Translations under genes and position numbers: made by a program
In this document: in pieces, positions 4,245-7,914 of the stretch
Numbering within the stretch: position 1 is the stretch's first letter
Layout of the letters: each line of letters starts with the position of its first letter
Notes under the pieces: generated by a model
The model's database searches: none
Told to the model about the DNA's origin: nothing
What the model saw: only the letters and a program-made list of their open reading frames with translations
Origin: CAZGTQ01 sp964528575
GTDB lineage: Bacteria > Planctomycetota > UBA1135 > GCA-002686595
Assembly: GCA_964528575.1 (NCBI GenBank)
Contig: CAZGTQ010000193.1
Location: 1-7,914 of the forward strand
Reading direction: 5' to 3'
Length of the DNA stretch: 7,914 bases

Positions 4245-6413
4245 ATGGTCTTGGGAGTGATCGCAGAGCCTCTGCTCTTCGCGTTGTTCTTGGCTCCGGT
4301 GCAATGTCCGCCCGGTCCTTCGCCGCCGCCGCCGCCGCCGGCACCCGTCAGCCCCGGTCCCGCGGGTCCGAGCGCGCCGACCAGCCCCGGCGCGACGGCG
4401 CCCGCTCCGAGCGCGCCGTCGACGCCGTCCCCGGGTGCGCCTTCGACGCCCTCGCCGAAGGGTCCGACGTCGCCGCCTCCGAACGCCGCTCCGTCGACGC
4501 CCAGCTCCGCTCCCTCCGCGCCCGGCGGCGGGCCGCGTACGGGCGGCGGCGGTGCGCCGATCGCGCCTTCCGGTCCTGCGACCCCGTCGGGGCCCAGCAT
4601 CGGTGGTCCTTCGTCGGGCGGCGGTGCTCCGCCAGGTCCCGACATCTCGTCCTGGGAGCTGTGGTGGACGCACAACTCGGCTCCGTACCTCGAGCTCGAC
4701 GCGCTGTTCTTCCGCGACCTGGCCATCACGGCCGACGCGGACTTCGGCGAGGCCGCGGGTGACGCGCTCGACGCGGTGAACCTGCCGGTGTCCGAGAAGA
4801 CGATCCGTGAGCAGATCGTCCCGGCGCTGCTCGCGACGCTCGCGTCCGATCCGAACGACGAGGTCACGAACGCCTGCTTGCTCGCGCTCGCCCGCATCGG
4901 CGAGAACGTCGAGAGCGAGCTCGGCGATTCGATGTTCGCGGACGTGTTCGCGCAGCACCTCGACCACCCGGTCCAGGGCGTGTGCGAGAACGCGGCGGCC
5001 GCGCTCGGCGTGCTCGCGCACCCGCGCTCGGTGGCGATCCTCGCCTCGCTCCTGCACGACCAGGAGGAAGGCCGCGAGCTCACGGGTCGCAACCAGGTCC
5101 CGCGCCGCATGCGCGCGTTCGCCGCGTACGGCCTCGGCCTGACCGGGCAGTACTCGAAGAACGACGACGTGCGCCGCTTCGCGACGCGCCACTTGCTCGA
5201 CGGGCTGGCCGCCGAGGACGCGTCGAACGACGAGCGCGTCGCCTGCGTCATCGCGCTCGGCCTCGTGTCGCCGGATCGCACGTTCGCGTCGGCCGACTCC
5301 GAGATGCCGTCGATGTCGACCGAGGCGCTCGTGCGCCACCTGCTCGTCCTGTTCGAGGACGGCGACACCGACGACCTCGTGCGCGCCCACCTGCCGACGT
5401 CGATTGCGAACCACCTTCCGCGCGTCTCCGACGAGCTGCGCGGGGACGTGGTCGACGCTCTCGTCGGCGCGGTCGCCAAGAGCTCGCGCGAGACGAACGC
5501 CGTCCAGCAGAGCTGCGCGATGGCGCTCGGCCGCATCGGCGACGCCGACGAGGATCGTCACGACAAGGAGATCCGCAAGGCGCTCGAGCGCGTCGTCGAC
5601 GGCGGCGACCAGCTCGCGCGGCACTACGCGCTGATCTCGCTTGCCCGCATCGCCGGCCACACCGGCGACGGCAAGGGCGATCCCGTCGCCGGCACCGGCG
5701 AAGTGCGCGACTTCCTGTTCAAGCAACTCGAGCGCGGCAAGTCGTCGGCCCGTCCGTGGGTCGGCCTCGCGATCGGCGTGATGGGCCGCGCTCTCGATCT
5801 CGAGCGCCGTCCGCTCTCCATGGACGAGCTCGCCACGCTCCGCACGGTGCTCGACGACCAGCGCTCGCCGTCGACCGCGGCGGCTCTGTCGCTCGGCGCG
5901 GGCCTCTGCGGTGACACGAGCTCGGTCGAGGCGCTCATCGCGAAGCTCGACGACATCTCCGATCCCGTCGTGCAGGGCAAGATCGCTCTCGCGCTCGGCA
6001 TGGTCGGCGCCGAGAAAGCCAAGCCCGCGATCTACGGCGTGATGGAAGAGAACTTCCACCACATGGACGTCATGCGCGACCTCACGCTCGCGCTGGCGAT
6101 GATGGGCGACCGCGACCTCGTGCCGAAGCTCATCGGCTTCACGTCGGAGTGCGACTGCATCTGGTCCGACTCGGCTCTCGCTCAGGCGATGGGCCACACC
6201 GGCGACGCGCGCGCGGTCGATCCGCTCCTCGGCATGCTGACCCGCGAGGACGCCGGCGACCGCACCAAGGCGTACGCCGCGCTCGGCCTCGGCATGCTCG
6301 CCGACAAGGACACCCGCGCCTGGACGTCGCGCATCTCGACGAACGTCAACTACGGCGCCAACCCCGACACGCTGACCAGCGCGGACGGCGTCGGAATCAT
6401 CGACTTCAAGTAG
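4245..6413 (+). CDS. Exported HEAT-repeat protein with Pro/Ser/Gly-rich N-terminal region
   Basis: The 722-aa protein begins with a hydrophobic segment (residues about 2-19, VLGVIAEPLLFALFLAPV) that should act as a signal peptide or anchor. Cys21 follows but Gln at -1 is poor for a lipobox. Residues 22-132 are low-complexity Pro/Ser/Gly/Ala, including six consecutive prolines (encoded near 4322-4339) and repeats of P-S-T-P-S-P. The folded part starts at about 133 with SSWELWWTHN and the spaced Tyr-Leu, a W-x-x-W-W-x-x-N motif I associate with planctomycete HEAT proteins. From about 185 to 690 there are roughly nine to twelve HEAT-like helical pairs, such as NACLLALARIGEN, NAAAALGVLAHPRSVAILAS, AAALSLGAGLCGD, IALALGMVGAEKAKPAIYGV and AYAALGLGMLADKD. 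HEAT solenoids bind partner proteins; no catalytic motif is seen. The likely location is the periplasm or cell surface. It is a single-gene unit with its own terminator. Partner and function are unknown. Confidence 0.9.
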   Translation: MVLGVIAEPLLFALFLAPVQCPPGPSPPPPPPAPVSPGPAGPSAPTSPGATAPAPSAPSTPSPGAPSTPSPKGPTSPPPNAAPSTPSSAPSAPGGGPRTGGGGAPIAPSGPATPSGPSIGGPSSGGGAPPGPDISSWELWWTHNSAPYLELDALFFRDLAITADADFGEAAGDALDAVNLPVSEKTIREQIVPALLATLASDPNDEVTNACLLALARIGENVESELGDSMFADVFAQHLDHPVQGVCENAAAALGVLAHPRSVAILASLLHDQEEGRELTGRNQVPRRMRAFAAYGLGLTGQYSKNDDVRRFATRHLLDGLAAEDASNDERVACVIALGLVSPDRTFASADSEMPSMSTEALVRHLLVLFEDGDTDDLVRAHLPTSIANHLPRVSDELRGDVVDALVGAVAKSSRETNAVQQSCAMALGRIGDADEDRHDKEIRKALERVVDGGDQLARHYALISLARIAGHTGDGKGDPVAGTGEVRDFLFKQLERGKSSARPWVGLAIGVMGRALDLERRPLSMDELATLRTVLDDQRSPSTAAALSLGAGLCGDTSSVEALIAKLDDISDPVVQGKIALALGMVGAEKAKPAIYGVMEENFHHMDVMRDLTLALAMMGDRDLVPKLIGFTSECDCIWSDSALAQAMGHTGDARAVDPLLGMLTREDAGDRTKAYAALGLGMLADKDTRAWTSRISTNVNYGANPDTLTSADGVGIIDFK

Positions 6414-6427
6414 CCGAAACGTCGGCT
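6412..6427 (+). other. Stem-loop overlapping the HEAT gene stop codon
   Basis: AGCCGA (6412-6417) and TCGGCT (6422-6427) form a 6-bp stem with an AACG loop, starting inside the TAG stop. No T-run of use follows. It directly precedes the strong terminator hairpin and may protect the 3' end of the mRNA. Confidence 0.45.
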
Positions 6428-6441
6428 CTTCCCGAGACGGA

Positions 6442-6477
6442 GCCGCGCGCGTCGCGAGACGCGCGCGGCTTTCTTTT
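6442..6477 (+). terminator. Strong rho-independent terminator of the HEAT-repeat gene
   Basis: GCCGCGCGCGTC (6442-6453) and GACGCGCGCGGC (6458-6469) make a perfect 12-bp stem with a GCGA tetraloop, followed at once by TTTCTTTT (6470-6477). It sits 28 bp after the stop. Read from the convergent metallopeptidase gene the same hairpin has no T-run after it, so it is essentially one-directional. Confidence 0.93.
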
Positions 6478-6485
6478 CGCCTGCG

Positions 6486-7559
6486 CTACTCGGGCCAGAT
6501 CGCGGCGAGCTTCTTGCGCCCGCTCTTGTCGAGCTCTTCCGCGAGCTTCTCGCGCAGCGCGTCGAACGTGTAGTAGCGCACGCGGTTGATGCGCAGCCGC
6601 TCGTCCTCGGCGTCGGCCGCGTCGATCGCGTCGCCGATCGCGCGCGGGCCGAACGCGTCGTGCAGCGCGACCAGGAGCGCGAGCACGCTCTCGTTGTCGC
6701 CGAAGCCGGGCTCGCGCTCGCCCAGCTCCGCGCGCAGCTTCTCGAGCGAGCGCCAGCGCACGTCGCGCAGCCCCGCGAGCGCAGCGTCGTCGCCGCGCGA
6801 CTTCGCCAGGTGCTCGACGATCGTGACGCCCGTGTAGTGCGCCCACGCGTGGTGGTCCTCCTCGCGCGAACGGTCGCCCCACATCGCGACGACGTGGCCG
6901 AGCTCGTGGCACAGCCCGTAGAACAGGAACTTGCCGTCCGCGGTGGGGGAGCGCAGCTCGCGCGCGTCGACGACCGGGAAATCGATCTCGGAGTGCCAGC
7001 GGTGCTGCGGCGCGAAATGCGGCGGCCGCTCGATCTTCTCCTCGAGGTGCACGCGCACGCGCAGCTTCTTGCCCGGCACCTTGCTCAGCTCGTCGAAGCC
7101 GAAGACCTCGTCGTAGCCGTCGAGCACCGCGTCGAGGACGCCGGCTAACGTCGCGAGGTACTCCTCGTCGAGGCCCCCGAGGCCGCGCAGCAGGAAACGC
7201 TCGTGCGCGAGCGCCGTCCCGAGCTCCGCGGCCTTCTGGGGCGCCGTCTCGACGAGCCGCGCGCGGATGCGGCCGAAATCGTCGGTGAGCGCGAGCTCGA
7301 GCGCGGCCTCGCCCGCGGTGACGAGCGCCGCCGCGACCTCGGCCGAGGGCTCGAGCTCGAGCAGCTCGTCGAGCGCCTTGCGCGCCTTCTTGGGGACCTG
7401 CGCGGCGAGCTCCGCCTCCGTCGCGTCGCCCGGCTTCTGCGCGTGGTCGGCGTTGACGTCCTCGATCGCGTCCGCGTACGTGTCGGCGAGGTGCGTGGGA
7501 TCGGCGGGCGGCCACGCGGCGCACAGCACCGCGGCGGCCGAGACGAGCAGCGTTCGCAT
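6486..7559 (-). CDS. Putative exported zinc metallopeptidase (HExxH protein)
   Basis: The 357-aa protein starts at ATG 7559-7557 with GGAGG (7570-7566) 6 nt upstream. Residues 1-20 (MRTLLVSAAAVLCAAWPPAD) look like a Sec signal peptide, so the enzyme should act in the periplasm or outside. Residues 25-110 are helical and rich in Ala/Glu/Leu. The core motif is L-C-H218-E219-L-G-H222, an HExxH zinc site, in the hydrophobic context FLFYGLCHELGHVVAMW. Downstream, HHAWAHYTG and Glu249 (27 residues after H222) could supply the third zinc ligand as in gluzincins, but this assignment is unproven. The C-terminal part (DNESVLALLVALHDAFGPRA, then RVRYYTFDALREKLAEEL) is helical. I do not recognise a named peptidase family and give no symbol. 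It is transcribed toward the HEAT gene and away from the SRPBCC-like gene. Confidence 0.8.
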   Translation of the reverse strand: MRTLLVSAAAVLCAAWPPADPTHLADTYADAIEDVNADHAQKPGDATEAELAAQVPKKARKALDELLELEPSAEVAAALVTAGEAALELALTDDFGRIRARLVETAPQKAAELGTALAHERFLLRGLGGLDEEYLATLAGVLDAVLDGYDEVFGFDELSKVPGKKLRVRVHLEEKIERPPHFAPQHRWHSEIDFPVVDARELRSPTADGKFLFYGLCHELGHVVAMWGDRSREEDHHAWAHYTGVTIVEHLAKSRGDDAALAGLRDVRWRSLEKLRAELGEREPGFGDNESVLALLVALHDAFGPRAIGDAIDAADAEDERLRINRVRYYTFDALREKLAEELDKSGRKKLAAIWPE

Positions 7560-7572
7560 CGTGGACCTCCGG

Positions 7573-7641
7573 TACCGAAACGCGGGTAGTGGTTCTCTGA
7601 TGGGTTCACTCTGATGGGGAGTGAACCGCTACCGAGACGCG
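7573..7641. repeat. Flanking direct repeat around the nested hairpins
   Basis: TACCGAAACGCG (7573-7584) and TACCGAGACGCG (7630-7641) match at 11 of 12 bases with a 57-bp period, and bracket the inverted repeats. They could be paired protein-binding sites or the remains of a duplication. Confidence 0.6.
7585..7633. repeat. Nested inverted repeats, possible operator or alternative hairpins
   Basis: GGTTCACTC (7603-7611) and GAGTGAACC (7619-7627) are a perfect 9-bp inverted repeat with a 7-nt loop. An outer arm GGTAGTGGTTC (7585-7595) can instead pair with GAACCGCTACC (7623-7633), 11 bp with one G-T pair. The two pairings use the same right arm, so they exclude each other. Within the left part, CTCTGATGGG occurs twice (7595-7604 and 7609-7618, 14-bp period). 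Confidence 0.75.
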
Positions 7642-7714
7642 CGAATCGTACCGCGGCCCTCGTTTTCCCGGGAATCCGCCATGCGAGCGCGCGCGCGCGA
7701 CGCACGGAGGCTGT

Positions 7715-7914
7715 ATGAACGGACGAAGCATGACCGCGCCCCGCTCCCGCCGCCGGCGCCTCCTCGCGTGGCTCGCCGGCGCGCTCCTCGTCCTGGTCGC
7801 GCTGCCCTTCGTCGTCGGCTCGCTCGCGCCCGAGCGTTACGACGGCCGCGTCTCCGTCGTCCTGGCGCGCCCCCCCGAGGAGGTCTGGGCCGCGCTGCGC
7901 GACTACGAGCGGCA
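7715..7914 (+). CDS. Membrane-anchored SRPBCC (START-like) family protein, N-terminal part only
   Basis: ATG 7715 opens a frame to the window end, giving 66 codons plus two bases. GGAGG (7706-7710) lies 4 nt upstream, a little close; ATG 7730 in the same frame is an alternative with a weaker site. A basic stretch (R10 to R15) precedes one hydrophobic helix, about residues 16-36, so the N-terminus should be cytoplasmic with the rest outside the membrane. Residues 45-66, RVSVVLARPPEEVWAALRDYER, match the first strand and helix of SRPBCC/polyketide-cyclase-like domains (pattern P-x-x-V-W-x-x-L-x-D). Such domains bind hydrophobic ligands; no specific ligand can be named. The rest lies beyond the window, so the family call rests on this short stretch. 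Confidence 0.72.
   Translation, partial: MNGRSMTAPRSRRRRLLAWLAGALLVLVALPFVVGSLAPERYDGRVSVVLARPPEEVWAALRDYER

Larger units (their letters stand above)
7560..7714. promoter_or_regulatory. Divergent promoter region with nested repeats
   Basis: This 155-bp spacer separates the metallopeptidase from the SRPBCC-like gene and should hold both promoters. It contains several symmetric or repeated elements, listed separately, and a 10-bp palindrome TTCCCGGGAA (7665-7674) upstream of the plus-strand gene. No confident -35/-10 pair is visible. Confidence 0.5.

Noticed and set aside
3687..6197. Long 836-codon minus-strand open frame opposite the HEAT-repeat gene
   Set aside because: It is Arg/Ala/Glu-rich without any domain, typical of an antisense shadow in GC-rich DNA, while the plus strand has clear HEAT repeats and a strong ribosome site.
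1..7914. CRISPR arrays, insertion sequences, tRNA or rRNA genes
   Set aside because: No regularly spaced repeats, transposase, terminal inverted repeats or cloverleaf patterns were found on reading both strands.

Overview
The window is very GC-rich (clearly above 70%), gene-dense bacterial chromosome. An ECF sigma factor followed by an anti-sigma/von Willebrand (YfbK-type) fusion, and a large exported HEAT-repeat protein with a W-x-x-W-W-x-x-N motif, point to a planctomycete-like bacterium. Strong Shine-Dalgarno sites and G/C-ending codons fit a high-GC free-living organism. The lineage call is an inference from gene content, not from a marker gene.

Layout. Positions 1-1711 (minus strand): a two-gene signalling operon. 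An ECF sigma factor (1184-1711) overlaps by 4 nt a membrane-spanning anti-sigma/YfbK-like protein (1187 to beyond position 1). Positions 1826-3719 (plus strand), divergent from the sigma factor across a 114-bp spacer: a peroxiredoxin-like protein whose frame is crossed by an in-frame UGA, overlapping by 4 nt a small lipoprotein gene (2401-3078), then a 170-aa protein with a possible receiver-like fold (3207-3719) whose start region is a 15-bp tandem repeat. Positions 3720-4244: non-coding, with a GC palindrome, a C-rich/G-quadruplex stretch and a weak terminator-like hairpin. Positions 4245-6413 (plus): a 722-aa exported HEAT-repeat protein ending at a textbook intrinsic terminator. Positions 6486-7559 (minus): an exported HExxH putative metallopeptidase. 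Positions 7560-7714: a divergent promoter region with nested inverted and direct repeats. From 7715 (plus): the N-terminus of a membrane-anchored SRPBCC-like protein cut by the window end.

The most striking result is at 1826-2404. Two abutting open frames, split by TGA at 1958-1960, together make one complete PRXL2/AhpC-TSA_2-type peroxiredoxin-like protein. The TGA falls exactly where the first cysteine of the family's CxxC motif should be, giving U-M-A-C. A hairpin with a GU-containing apical loop lies 25 nt downstream, as expected of a bacterial SECIS element. The best reading is a selenoprotein that standard annotation would split or truncate.

How the genes may work together: the sigma/anti-sigma pair probably senses an envelope or extracellular condition. 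The divergent redox selenoprotein and lipoprotein could be part of its output, but only gene orientation supports that. The other genes appear to be independent transcription units.
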